Notes under the pieces: model-generated
What the model saw: the letters and a program-made list of their open reading frames with translations, nothing else
Told to the model about the DNA's origin: nothing
Databases searched by the model: none
Source of the DNA: Spirometra erinaceieuropaei
Taxonomy: Eukaryota; Platyhelminthes; Cestoda; Diphyllobothriidea; Diphyllobothriidae
DNA length: 64,000 nucleotides
NCBI GenBank assembly: GCA_902702965.1
Contig: CACRXP010000014.1
Location: 1,552,979-1,616,978, forward strand
Reading direction: 5' to 3'
In this document: positions 1-11,049 of the stretch, piece after piece
Numbering within the stretch: position 1 is the first letter of the stretch
Layout of the letters: each line of letters begins with the position of its first letter
Program-made: the position numbers and the translations under genes

Positions 1-555
1 AAATTAATGTTCGAATTCCATACAAAATCAGAGGCCCAAACCATATTCTTGCACAGCATAAAGACAAAACCCTTCAACACTTTATTTTGCCGTAATTTCG
101 TACTGTGAGAGCAGACAGTTCACAAGTTTAAAAGTTTCCCGCATGTGCGGTCATTAACCACGGCAGGTAAAACTTACTTCTCCCTAGCACCCAGGAGACA
201 CGATCATAGTTTTGGAGACCGATACACTCATAAGGGCAAAGAACCGCGTGATTGCGTACGTTACCTATGTTGATGTCTCGTTGAGATAGAACGCTACGTT
301 AAACAAAATTGTCTTAACAAGACACGTGTGTCTGTGGGATAGACGCCTGAAGGCAGCCAGAAGTTGAGTCTTTCGCCTGCACATGTTGTTTACTGACTAG
401 TTCCTGAGATCAGGCACAACATGCTTTTATAATATCCTGGCTGGAAGCAGCTAGGCTCAGTTTTACATAAGTCAAAGTCGGATGAGAGATTAATATACAG
501 ACGTCTAACGATAAAAGCAAACCAGCGAGTTCCAGTAAACAGTTCAGAAAAATAA
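1..555. other. No recognisable gene (window edge)
   Basis: AT-rich sequence with only short frames in every direction. I see no exon with good splice borders and no family motif. A decayed Penelope-like tail begins just to the right, so part of this stretch may be unrecognised flank of that insertion. Confidence 0.5.
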
Positions 556-559
556 GAAG

Positions 560-870
560 ATGCGATCACTGGAACAAGGGGTTTGTTTGCCAGACGTTTC
601 GGATTCTCTCTCAAACGCATCATGATAGACGGTTCCAGCTAAAAGTTGTGGAGGCACAATGACTGCAGTATCTATAGTACGTAGTTGGCACGGGACCACA
701 TGCCATTTAAAATTATCAGCTTTTGCGATAACCGCTGGGTCTCGAAATTGATGCGACTAATGGCTCGGCAGTTCGCGACCGAATCGTTAGTTGCCGCGAT
801 TTCATCATCTGTGTTGAACGTTGACTTGACAATTACTCGACATTTTGGCCCGTTGTCACCGGGATAGTTG
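560..870 (-). mobile_element. Penelope-like element, 3' end fragment
   Basis: Read on the minus strand, this matches the end of the PLEs elsewhere in the window. It carries the peptide motif DDEIAAT found in the plus-strand copy at about 1100 (DDEIAG in the copy near 14.2 kb), then a hammerhead-like block at 596-626 with the GAAACGTCTGG side intact. The CTGATGA side is mutated to CATGATG. No reverse transcriptase remains. It abuts a plus-strand PLE end near 870, so the two ends diverge from a common point. Confidence 0.6.
596..626 (-). ncRNA. Decayed hammerhead ribozyme core
   Basis: On the minus strand the 3' core half GAAAC is intact at 596-600, but the CUGAUGA half is altered and stem II no longer pairs well. 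Position relative to the element end is the same as in the better copy at 9899-9929. Probably inactive. Confidence 0.4.
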
Positions 871-875
871 ATTGC

Positions 876-1320
876 ACCCCGAAATCCTCGCAGGCACTGA
901 CAGCCGCGTTGGCCGCGAGCTGCTCGAGTCATGGTTCTCAGGCCCGCAATCCATCAACAAGCACAATAACTCCATGATGTCATATTCAGTGCTGAGACAT
1001 TCCTTGAGCACGGGAATCAGTCACGTGGGGAGGGCGCGGACAAGCACAAGCGGCTGCCAGCCAAATTGCCGAGCGATCTTCACGCCGACACTCACCATGG
1101 ATGACGAAATCGCGGCAACTATCGACTAGGACGCGGACTGCCAAGCCATAAATCGCATCAATTTTAAGACCTAGCGGTTACTGCAAGCGCTGCTAATTAT
1201 AGTAGGCATGCGTTCCTGCACCATCAACGTGCTAAAGATACTGTAGTCACTGTGCCTCCACTATCTTTATCTGTAACCCTCTCTGATGATAAGTTCGAGT
1301 GGGAATCTGTAAAGTCAGGC
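876..1320 (+). mobile_element. Penelope-like element, C-terminal nuclease end plus tail
   Basis: The plus strand encodes the end of the PLE GIY-YIG endonuclease region, with RELLESWFSGPQSINK (about 925-972), PYSVLR-like and GISHVGRA motifs, then the DDEIAAT motif and a hammerhead relic at 1283-1313. These are the same motifs, in the same order, as in the minus-strand copies near 10.2 kb and 14.3 kb. In-frame stops near 1127 and beyond, and the lack of any reverse transcriptase, show a dead fragment. It is joined head to head with the minus-strand fragment at 560-870. Confidence 0.65.
1283..1313 (+). ncRNA. Hammerhead ribozyme relic (CTGATGA intact)
   Basis: CTGATGA at 1283-1289 is followed by a short potential stem around TTCGAGTGGGAA. 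The expected GAAAC is replaced by a GTAAAG-like sequence. It lies at the end of the plus-strand PLE fragment and closely resembles the copy at 13996-14026. The changed core suggests loss of self-cleavage. Confidence 0.45.
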
Positions 1321-1439
1321 AAATAAATTTATTGTTCCAGTTATCGCATCTTCTTCTGAAATGCTTCTTGGAACTCATCTGTTCGCTTCCATCGGATAAA
1401 AGTTTAGCACACAAAAGAACTTTGTACAGGCTCCACAGT

Positions 1440-1968
1440 TAGCATGGGCCAAATCCACCTTCTGGAAAAGCATCTACTTCTGTGATGAGGACTTAATTTT
1501 AGACGAGCCTCCGAAGTCGGCCCAGGGAGTCATATGTGGAAAGAACTTTCCACGAGTGCACACTATGTCGACGCCAACTTTCAAGAACTGCCGACGCCTG
1601 ATGGTTTGAATGGCCATCAAATTGGAAAAGCGACCGATCTGGCGTTCAACAGTGGAGACGATAAATAGCAAGGTGTTCATAGACATCATAAAGAATTCCT
1701 TCGGTTACAACGGCATTCACAGACATCGAATTGACGCTGCAATGTTGCAGGATAACGACCCTGTCAACCGCTCAATCCAGCTTACGACTATAATCTAATA
1801 TTTTAGACTACAACCAGCCTCTCTGCCTGCGGCCTTCAAAGCATTTTCATCCCCGCCAACAGCCCGGACATAAATCCTATCGAAAATCTTTTTGCATTAA
1901 TCCAAAGAAATTGGGACAAGGCAAGGAAACATATTTCTATGCAACAAAAGTTGGAATTGTTTGCTTAA
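1440..1968 (+). pseudogene. Tc1-like transposase, decayed partial copy A
   Basis: Catalytic domain of a Tc1/mariner-superfamily DDE transposase, the enzyme that cuts and rejoins the element ends. The frame runs from FWKSIYFCDE (first Asp, codon 1484-1486) through RSTVETINSKVF and QDNDP (second Asp, 1751-1753) to SPDINPIENLF (Glu 1882-1884), ending at TAA 1966-1968. The first and second Asp are 89 codons apart, exactly as in the copy at 16559-17514. The N-terminal DNA-binding part is not recognisable. A TGA at 1607-1609 replaces a Trp codon. A short remnant intron ending in TTTTAG (about 1784) interrupts the frame between the second Asp and the Glu, matching the intron in the other copy. Confidence 0.75.
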
Positions 1969-2364
1969 TAATTACAAACACCAAACTACCATAGACAACT
2001 TGGTAGTCTCCGTGCGCTCCCCACTTACAACAGCTTTAAAAGCCAAAGGACAATCAACAAAGTACTAGCACTTTATTTTTGTCGTTTTGTGCAATTTCCC
2101 TTCTCTGCTGACAGTTATATTAAACCCTGAATATTTGGCCCGTCAGACAGTCGATTGTTTGACTTGGTGGTTTTTTTTAAAACAAGGAATTTCTTAGTCA
2201 ATAAATAATAGTTTATAAACCAAACTATGCCTTGTTTTGAAGCTCGGTCGTACATATATAACGCAGTATAACTTTCGTGAATGCGGGGTGGCAGTATCGT
2301 GCGCTACAGCGATTTCAGTTCAAAGTTCGTGACAGTTCATCAGATAAGTCACGGACTGTATATT

Positions 2365-2640
2365 TATTCATGTTTTCTATGAAATATAATTGAATCTTTA
2401 GGGGCACCAAAAAGCATTAGAAAAATGCATGCTAATTAAGTAGTCATTTTTGCAAATTTTGGTTTTGTCATGCCGCCGGGATGAAGTTACTTCGATAGTT
2501 GGCATCCTGAGGTAACCGCAGCAGTATAGAATTACGCTGCACGATGATCTTATTTACAACACTACTTAATTAATTTTTTTTGGAAACGAAAACACATTTG
2601 GGAATTTCCCTTGACATTTAATGAATTAACCCACGTACTG
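2365..2640 (+). repeat. Foldback-element right arm
   Basis: This matches the right arms of the complete foldback elements at 4472-5420 and 33833-34827: a GCATGCTAATTAAGTAGTCAT-like block, then a region ending with TGACATTTAATGAATTAACC and a terminal CACGTACTG at 2640. The left arm is not recognisable, so the copy is truncated. Confidence 0.6.
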
Positions 2641-2644
2641 GATC

Positions 2645-2830
2645 TGCAGCTGTCTTTCAGTGGTAGTCCGAAAGGTCAGGCCAATAAATTTATTGTTCCA
2701 ATGGTCGAATCTTCTTTTGAACTTCTTCTTGGAACTCAGCTGTTCGCTTCCATCGGATAAAAAATGGCGCACAAAAAACTTCGTGCAGGCCCCACAGTTA
2801 CCATGAGCCAAATTCACCATTCCAGCCACC
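2645..2830 (+). repeat. Duplicate of the PLE/Tc1 junction segment
   Basis: About 175 bp closely matching 1296-1470: the PLE end (TCCGAAAGGTCAGG, then AATAAATTTATTGTTCC), followed without a break by the same sequence that leads into the Tc1 transposase of copy A. The catalytic part of the transposase is absent here. It starts next to the right end of the foldback arm at 2640. Confidence 0.6.
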
Positions 2831-3129
2831 TGCGTATAATTACTCGCCCCAGTGCCCGCCCTCCACGCATTTACTTTTTAATCACGTCGATAGCAATACA
2901 AATGCGTAGTCCTGATGAGAATTTATCAAAAGTTTACGTGTGCTCGTCAAATTATCTTTTGAATTCTCTTATGGGAGTTTTCTCATCTCTAAAACAATAG
3001 TGTTTAGCATAATAAATACTACAGTGACCTTGTTAACCCTACCGAAACACATCTTGCCGATACAGACAAACCGATTTGTGCCATCAAAACCGCAAGCCAT
3101 CATTTTCAAAAATCGGTCTTAAGGCAACC

Positions 3130-3380
3130 AGACTAAAATATGAACACTTCCTTGCAGGGTAGGGGCCTTTCATGTCTTCGTTGTGTTGACAAGAACCGAT
3201 AAGTGAGCTTTTTTTAAGAACTTTACACTGGACCTCTACAACCATGGGATCCAACAGAAATCGATGACTTACGCAGGAAGCAGAATGTTCTGGTTAAAAA
3301 CGGCAGCACTAAATTAGCTGTCATTATCAATTAACGGATGCGTTTTTACATTATAGGCAATACAACGTTCACTTATCTGA
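3130..3380 (+). repeat. Direct repeat R1 (pairs with 4065-4330)
   Basis: About 250 bp similar to 4065-4330 in the same orientation, with shared blocks such as GGGGCCTTT, AACCGATAAG/CACCGATAAG, AACAGAAATCG and GCAGAATGTT. The two units flank a PLE end. They may be parts of tandem or terminally repeated PLE sequence, but no coding region was recognised in them. Confidence 0.6.
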
Positions 3381-3559
3381 TATTCGAATGACTGAAATAT
3401 TTGCTGTATTAGCAGACACGAATTCATGCGCTGAATGACAGAGGCGCATATGCGGTCAGTCAATGAGTTCAAGTCTGACACGGGTTTTTCTGGTCTAGTC
3501 CTGTCGACAAAAAGGTATATATGGCTGATATAGTTCAATCAACAAGTAGAAGCGAGTGC

Positions 3560-4015
3560 TGGAAAGAGGACGTTTCGAATTTTCACCAAAAACCCATCGT
3601 CTGAGAGGGCATCAGGTAGGGTAATTCATGCACATTGGACTTTAGTATTTACAGGAAGCCGTCACTATATAAGTGTATAACCATAAAAATTAACGGCTTT
3701 CCCATCATCAAGGATGGTTGCCTTTCGGTACGTAAATTGCCTGCTAGCCGACATTGGAGTCGCGAGTGCCCAAAATGTCATCACCCGTGTTCGAGGTGGA
3801 CGCAACAGATTACTCGACTATCTGGTTCATCGACTCTGGTTTTGAAGACCGTCCGAATGCCCACTCCCCAAGTGGGTGATAACCCTACCTAAACTGTCTT
3901 CGGAACCAGGTATGGTTGAGAGAGGTCATTGTATTTGTTATTAAACTGTGGTCATGAAGAAGAAGACACGATCGCCTGACGTTTCAGATTCCTGCTCAAA
4001 CCCATCATAAGATGC
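3560..4015 (-). mobile_element. Penelope-like element end fragment with two hammerhead relics
   Basis: On the minus strand a peptide resembling the PLE C-terminal tail (GRVITHLGSGHSDG, about 3840-3890) leads to a degenerate hammerhead block at 3572-3603 (AATTCGAAACGTCC intact, CUGAUGA side altered). A second degenerate hammerhead lies upstream on the same strand at 3981-4009 (CTGAAACGTCAGG). Two ends in a row suggest a tandem or pseudo-LTR arrangement, which is known for PLEs. No polymerase remains. Confidence 0.45.
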
Positions 4016-4064
4016 AAAAGTAGATACGGTTTTCTCATGCACAAAGGACTGCATGACGGTTTAG

Positions 4065-4330
4065 TCAGGCAGAGTATGAACAATTTCATGAGGTTTGGGG
4101 CCTTTAATGCCTTATTTGCGTTGACAAGCACCGATAAGCGAGCTTTTTTGAGAAATATTTTACTGGAACCCTTAACTCATTGGATCAAACAGAAATCGGT
4201 GACTGACGCAGTAAGCAGAATGTTTTGGTTAAAAACAGCAGAACAAAATAAGCTGTCTTTAGCGTTTGCAGGCTAAACAGATGCCTTCTTACATTTTAAG
4301 CAATAAACTGTTCACTTGAAGTTATAAAAT
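4065..4330 (+). repeat. Direct repeat R2 (pairs with 3130-3380)
   Basis: Second unit of the direct repeat described at 3130-3380. It is offset by about 940 bp and clearly diverged but collinear. A short open frame (4037-4276) crosses it but shows no known motif and is probably not a gene. Confidence 0.6.
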
Positions 4331-4471
4331 AATCAAAAATATAAAAAGCATTTTAAGCGTGTTTGCTGGAATTTCGTAATGCTTTGAGAGGGATTTGCTG
4401 AAAAATGTGTCCGACTTCCTATAGTATTAATAAACCCGAACGTCAAATATTTTCCTAGTGGAAACAGGCTA

Positions 4472-5420
4472 CAGTGAGTGACCGATATCATGAAATGTTT
4501 GCCGAAATTCTGAAATGCGTTCTTGATTAGAAATGATTACTTAAACGCGGTTGTAATATTGACTATCTTGCGGCATAATTGTATACTATCTTTTGCTTCT
4601 GAAATGCGCTGCTTTTCGATTTTCTGTAAAAACCGTACTCGGTAAGCGATAACTATTTGATTATCATGCATTTTCCCATTAATTTTCGATGGTCATGCAA
4701 ATTCAAATACGTTTAATAGAAACTACGAAGATTAAATATGCTTTCTTTCAGTCGTTTTATAGAGGGTCATGTTATTGTTATATTTTATAAGCGACGAAGG
4801 AATATTATTGGTCTTAAGAAAAGGTTTCTAAGTGCCAAATAATTTGAAGATTGATTAGAGGTTGCATGAGCTTTTAGTGAGTTCAGTCCACAGAGTGCAC
4901 GCGTTCCGCCTAAAGAAAATCCCATTTTCTTTATGCCCCTAAAATAATACTATATGAAGTTTATGAAATTCTGTAATGAATTTAGACCATGTTGTACATT
5001 TCGTAAGGAGCAGTTACATGAACGGACATAGCATGTTCTTAAAGACTCTCGTAATTAAAAACTTTTTAGGACTTAAGTATATTCCTTCTTTGAGTATAAA
5101 ATATGAAAATGATGTGATTCTCTATCAAACGTTTAAAAGAAAACATTTTTAAACTTCGTAGTTTCTATAAAATAAATTTTAATTTGCAAGACCATGGAAA
5201 ACTAATGGGAAAATGCATGTCAATCAAATGGGCATCTCCTACCGATTATACTTTTACAGGAGACTGAAAAGCATTGCATTCAGAAGCTGACATCTTGCGA
5301 GGTCTGAAATATCATAGGGTTATGCCGCAAGATAATCAATATTACAATCGCCTTTAAGTAATTCTTCTTAATCAAGACCGCAATGTTAAGCCAATATTTC
5401 ATAAGGTCGGTCAATCACTG
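4472..5420. mobile_element. Complete foldback (TIR) element, 949 bp
   Basis: The left arm (4472 to about 4800) and right arm (about 5050-5420) are long imperfect inverted repeats. The end CAGTGAGTGACCGATATCA pairs with the reverse complement of TAAGGTCGGTCAATCACTG. TA lies immediately outside both ends (4470-4471 and 5421-5422), the target duplication expected for Tc1/mariner-type transposition. No transposase is encoded, so it is non-autonomous. Its end shares the CAGT start and the TCATGAAATG block with the terminal repeat of the Tc1-like element at 15985-17898. Confidence 0.8.
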
Positions 5421-5422
5421 TA

Positions 5423-8400
5423 CTTGTAATCCTTTAGATATTTTCTTGTTTGATCTTTGATGTTCAGCTAAGGAAATGTGACGTTTTTGTGCAAGAACTT
5501 TATCCTAGTAGTTCGTGGGTCTGCACCATAAGCCAAAGTAAAATAGAATAGGCAATCTAATCGGTGTTTGTAATTTTGGTTTTTGCCTTTATGCTTATAA
5601 TTGAGCACGTGCTGTGATTGTAAATATCTACAAAAAATAGTGTGCTTTACGCAGTTGTCCATTTTGCGGACTGCTTATTTCATGCCTAACCTCCTGGCAA
5701 ATAAATATCCTACATTGCAACTCTCTTGTTAATGTTTTGTTTGTTACGGTTAACTCCAAGATGACAGTCGTAGTGATTTTGGATTGGCTTTTCATAAGCA
5801 TTTTTAAATGCTGTTTTATTTTTGCGGGAAAAGAGATTTAAAGTCTTAAAAATCGAGATGAGTCTAAAAACTAGAACGCTTTTTAGGCTGTCAGCAACGG
5901 TTTAGTGAAGGACCCCACTTAACAGTCAGAAGAATGTGTATCATGTCAGATGAGGTTTTATCTTGGCACACATTTGCTGGCCGTTGCAGAAGTTACATTG
6001 CCAGCAATGATTACTTCTCATGACCTCACAGCTTAACTCATTTCCATTGTCTTAAACTAACGTATAATTAGACTTTTGACATAAATGCGGGCAATTTTTG
6101 CGTTTTTTAGCTAACTCTCTAGCTTGCTGTCCCACCCGTAAACTCCCTCTACCATAATTAACGTATGTCATGATCCACGATCTGCTGACAGTTAAGTAGG
6201 ATCCTACTCTTTACCATTGCCAGGCTGTCTAAAGGGTTGTTTTATCTCGCTCATCTTTTGGCATTTCGTCTACTGGCTACATGTTCTGAGCTCTTCTCCC
6301 ACCAGCATGTTGAGTTCAGAACATTTCATACACTCAAGTCTAACTCCGTGCACAGTAAGCATTCGGAAACACTTTAAACTAGACTGAATGACCTTCGTGT
6401 GCACACGGGGATCTGCATTGGGCTAGAAACTGTGCCAGTCATTCACTTATATATATATATTGAAGGGTACGGAACGTCTGCATGGTATAGGCTTTTTGAC
6501 AATGGCAAATTTAAAATATTCTCCATTTTTCTTGTGCTTGAGCCTGTGCAGTGGTTCCTTGGGAATGTTCCCCTGCACTTGCAATTTCAACAAAGATCTG
6601 AATTTTTAATGCCGACTTGAACTTTTTCAATTAAGTGCTTGAACATTTTTTTGCAATGTCTCTTCTAAACCAAGAAGCAGATTAAATAAACAAAACTGCT
6701 TGAGTATAGCAGGAAAAGAAAAGATCTGAAATCTCAAAACGCCTATTTTTGCAAATGCTTTTATCTAATTAAATTCCACAAAACAAATAACCACTGGAAA
6801 CTGATCAAATTTTTTGTAAAATTGTGGACACTCAAGGAAGTAATCACCAGGCAGTGAAGTGCCAAATTTACGGGTAAAGTCTACACATAATTTTAAAGAT
6901 ACTAAGTACCACGTAATTAGCTTAGGCTGTTTAAGGTTTTCGCTGACTTAGTTGGTATATTTATTGGGCCAAAGGGGAATTAAGATATTTATCTGCTAAA
7001 ACAACTGTTGCTCTGACCTGCTGACTAAATTATACGGATTTTACTTAGAAAGGTTTTTATTTCACAACAGTACCCTTTTCCAAAATCTAGATGGTAAATT
7101 TCACTTTAAGCTCGCAGAAAAGCCATTATTCACATTTTGTCCCGCGTTACACCTTATATTTGATATTTTTCACATTACTTAAAAAGCAAATTAAAGTCAG
7201 AGACATGGGCTTCTTTAAAAAACTGTGCATTTGCAATAAAAACATATAAAAAATAAATAAAAGGGTATATATTTTAGCCGAATGTTTACTCTGTTCACTC
7301 ATAAAACAAGGCATTTTAAGTTATTAAGATAGACGATAAAGCAAATTTTGAAGTTTCAGCAGTAAATGATGATAGCCGGTATTCAGGTTTTGTGTACTGC
7401 AGTAATTACGGTCTACTTGATAAGCGTTAGTTCCTGCAAATGTCTACGATAAAAATGTTAAATAACTGTTTCCGTAAACATTCCAGCCAGCGTATTGTCC
7501 TGATAAAATAAATTAATAAAAAGTCTTCAAGATTTTTAACTTAGTAAATTTATCATGTTAACTAATATCTTCTGGAAACAGAATCGAAATATGGCACAAA
7601 GGTCAAATGTCGAAGTTTGGTCAAGTTTATTTAGCCGTCATCCCAATCTTGGAATTGATCTTCGGCACATATGGGAGAATGACGGCATAGGAATAAAACG
7701 CTAAGTCATGGTATGAAGTCTGCCCTGTTGGGGAAGGTACATTATATCCTACTATTATTGATGTTCATTAAACGTAAATTTTAAGTACCAACAGTTTAGG
7801 CGACAGTTAAATTAGTCAACTCTTATAACAAATTTCATAAGTTTTTTATTTTGTCGATCTCACCCTACAACTTACCGACCAATGAAATAGTTTTGCCCAA
7901 AAATGTGCAGGCGGTAGTTTAAAGCGGATATTTCGAAATTAAATCTGTTAGTATTTCTTAAACGAAATATAATAAAGTATACAAATGTCATTTAATGTGC
8001 AACTGTCTCGTGCATGCGATCGGTTTGATTTAAATTAGTCTACACCAACCTACTTGTTCAAGCAATCTATATCAGTGCCCACACATATTTTTAAAGTCCT
8101 ATTTTATCTGATAAACTTTTATTATATTTTGAACAAAAAAGCAAATAAAAACGTAATTAAATGTCAGTTATATTGCATTTGTGCTTTCCCGTGACATTTT
8201 GGCCGACATTTTAAAAGCTGTTTGAGTATATTATTAAAAGGGGTTTATAAGGTTTGGTCGAGGAGCATAATCCAATGCGGATTTAGCCTCTTCCGGGCGC
8301 TGGCTTTAAAACAAGCACCATCTTGACCGCCTGAAAAATCAGCCATCGGTGAAAAATATTTATATATTTTATTAATGTGTATTTTTTCCGATCATTTTCA

Positions 8401-9845
8401 ATAACCTCATATATCGAAATATACTGCATAGAAAACGCGCACAAAATATCCGCCTGTATAAGTATTTCGCTCAAAATCACGCCTTCTTCAAATCCAATAT
8501 TTTTGGAAAGAGTCATTTCGTTTTTAAATATTATTTCAGTTCCCAAAATTATTAATTGCTCCGCTTGCTGCTGCACTTGCATTTAGAGATTCAAGCCACC
8601 TGTTATTTTCATTCCGCCAAAGGAGATACACATACTTGCTTACGCCATTAGAAGCCAAGATTTATAAACTTGCGCAATAAATAAGAGCAGCATTAGTAAA
8701 CTTGCTGCTGCAGGTCTTGAAAACTTCGTAATTAGAGACTTTCTTAAACGAGATATTTTTTTCTTTGTGAATCAAAATTAACAAAAACGTAATTGGATAT
8801 CGAATGTATATATATAGATGTTGATGTGCGTGTTTTCTGTGAAATATAATAGCGCTTATAGGGAAATCGAAAATCTTTGTTGAAAAACGTACCCATACGT
8901 GGTAATTTTAAAGGGTGTAGTTTGCGTAGGTGCCCGGAAAGAGGCCCATTCGAATGCCAGTATCCTGTGTGACTAGGAATTATACCGCACTCAACCAAAA
9001 TAATCTTCTCAAATTTGAAGCCCATTTTATAAACTCGGGTAACATTCCATTATTTCTGGAAATCTAATTCACGTAATGAAAATAACATTTCTTGAATGTT
9101 GCAGCCTTTGGCGTTGTGATTGATAAATCTTAGATGATTGACTGTCATTATGTGCGAGGTACGTTGAGACGTTTAATCTTTAAGAACTCACTAATACAAA
9201 CTCAATTAAACTTATAAAAAAACTTTTAAAATAAGTTAAGTTGACCAGTGAATGATGTCCATTTCTGTTTATCATATGCTAATGAGAAAAATTAAATTCA
9301 AGATGGCGAATATGGCCAACTGGAGGTTAATATCACAAAACCTCAAAAGTACAGTTTAATAAAGGCCTACTCGAGAATTTACGAGAGTTTTGACCAAGTC
9401 ATTTTTCATGCGCGTGGTCTAAAAGCCTCAGAAAACTGTAAGTTCATCAACTTGTTTTCATTTTTAAGATTTAAACTTTGACATGTTAACAGGTTCTAAA
9501 AGCGGATGAACTTGCGTGTATTTTACATGTTGACATTGCCTTAGAAATTTTGCGTACATCTTTAGCCATTTTCCGTCGCTTGCATTTAGACCATTCTTAC
9601 AAGCACCTAATTTTAAGGCATTTTCTCTTTATAATAAAACCACTCCCATCGACTATTCTATCAACTTTACGCTGGTTGGTTTTAACCCAAAAACGGACTT
9701 CCGGTGTTGCTATTAAGCGGTTTCCTACTATTTTAAATATCGGAAATATGTCCTTTTAAACAAATATTAGCGGGATTCCAGTCCATTCAATATGGCTTTT
9801 CGCAAAGTAAAGATTTAGAAAATTTTATTTTGCATGCTTGATAGA
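5423..9845. other. AT-rich stretch without a supported gene
   Basis: Mostly A+T-rich with short frames on both strands and a small TA microsatellite near 6448. No domain motif or convincing exon was recognised. The one longer frame (8283-8582, minus) is listed separately with low confidence. Confidence 0.5.
8283..8582 (-). CDS. Unrecognised 99-codon frame
   Basis: An ATG-initiated minus-strand frame of 99 codons with a Gln-rich start (MQVQQQAEQLI) and an acidic, aliphatic middle that reads more like protein than the neighbouring frames. I recognise no family. The opposite strand is also open over much of the same stretch (8377-8586), which weakens the case. There is no clear promoter, polyadenylation signal or splice context. 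It could be an exon, a small gene or chance. Confidence 0.15.
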   Translation of the reverse strand: MQVQQQAEQLIILGTEIIFKNEMTLSKNIGFEEGVILSEILIQADILCAFSMQYISIYEVIENDRKKYTLIKYINIFHRWLIFQAVKMVLVLKPAPGRG

Positions 9846-9849
9846 GAAC

Positions 9850-11045
9850 ACAAAAGTAGTAGACACGATCGCTGGGACAAGAGCTTTTTCAGTCAGACGT
9901 TTCGGATTTCTGCTCGAATCCCTCATCAGAGACAAAGCAGATACGTGTGGTTCATACACAAAGAGCTGCAGTATTTATAGGATGTAGTCACCTCGCCACC
10001 GCATACCTTTGAATATTCACGGCTCCCCTCTTCATCAGGGATCGTTGCACGTGGTGTGATGGCCGACATTAGCATCTTTAATTGCGCGAATTTAATCACG
10101 TGTGTTGGATGTTGGTGTGATGCTTGCTCGAGCATTTGACGTGCTGACCCTGGTGTTGGGAAAAGTGTTCGAATGTGCACTCCCCATGTAGCCAATTACT
10201 CCGCCTAGGCGAAGTCTCAGCACCTAGCATGGAATGGGAAAATCATTGGACTTCTTAAATGACTAGCAGACAGTAAACCATGACACAAGCAGCTCCCAGC
10301 TCACACTACTGTCACCACTTGCGAGGATTTTGGCCTCGTCAAATTTGAATGTGCGGCCGGATCTCGTCACATGAGCTGCAACTTGAGATTTAACGTCATT
10401 TCCCCCCACCGCTGCAGCGTGTTCGGCCATTCGCGTTTGGAGTTGTCTTCCGGTTTCTCCGACGTAGTTGCTTAGTCCGCAACTGCACTAGATCCGATAA
10501 ACGATTCCAGACGTTTCTTGTCGTGCCAGTGGGTCTTTTAGTTTCATTAACTGACGTCGATTAGTTGCCTCGGGTCTGTGTGTAACTCCGACCCCATTTA
10601 GGCGTGTCCAAGACGATTCTCCGTTTCATCGTATTTGCTTTGTAGAAGCAGCTCGATTGTCTCCGTCGCCAGGTCCTGGGGAATAGAAGTTAAAATGGAT
10701 GTAACATCAAAACAAACCATGACCTTATTTGGATGGAGGTTGACCCTTTTGAGTTTCTCCAGGAATTAAGCTGACAAAGAGACCATGGTGTCTGTCTCAG
10801 CAGTCAGGAAATTGAGACGACGGAGCAGTCACTTAACCAGTCCGTACGTTGGAGTCCCTTTGAGCGAAACGATGGGTAGGGGTGGAACGCCGTCTTTGTG
10901 CACCTTAGGGAGGCCATAGAATAGGGCCTAGGATTAAATGTCCACTGATTCCCTATGCAGGCCTTCTTCAGTGCATTAGGTGTGCTTATAACGATTACTA
11001 AATTTCCGGCAAAATTTTCACCATTTTCATTTAGCAACTTGACTT
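9850..11045 (-). mobile_element. Penelope-like element, internally deleted copy
   Basis: A retroelement coding for a PLE reverse transcriptase with a C-terminal GIY-YIG endonuclease. Minus-strand order: YGLPKVHKDGVP (about 10890-10918), PIVSLKGTPTYGL, RT motif A CFDVTSILTSIP (about 10690-10720), then a jump from NRLGHA directly towards the nuclease. The palm segment that should hold GTPMGSP and the YxDD Asp pair is missing. The nuclease follows with CGLSNYVGETGRQLQTR (about 10420-10475), GHTFKFDEAKIL and RLRLGGVI. The element ends with a hammerhead core at 9899-9929. Several in-frame stops and the deletion make it non-functional. Confidence 0.85.
9899..9929 (-). ncRNA. Hammerhead ribozyme core, best-conserved copy
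   Basis: On the minus strand: CTGATGA, then GGATT...AATCC forming a 5-bp stem II with a 7-9 nt loop and one extra G, then GAAAC. All invariant core bases of these two segments are present. It lies at the 3' end of the PLE, where hammerhead motifs are known to occur in this retroelement class. I could not define a long stem III; PLE hammerheads typically have a very short one. Confidence 0.75.
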
Positions 11046-11049
11046 TAAT

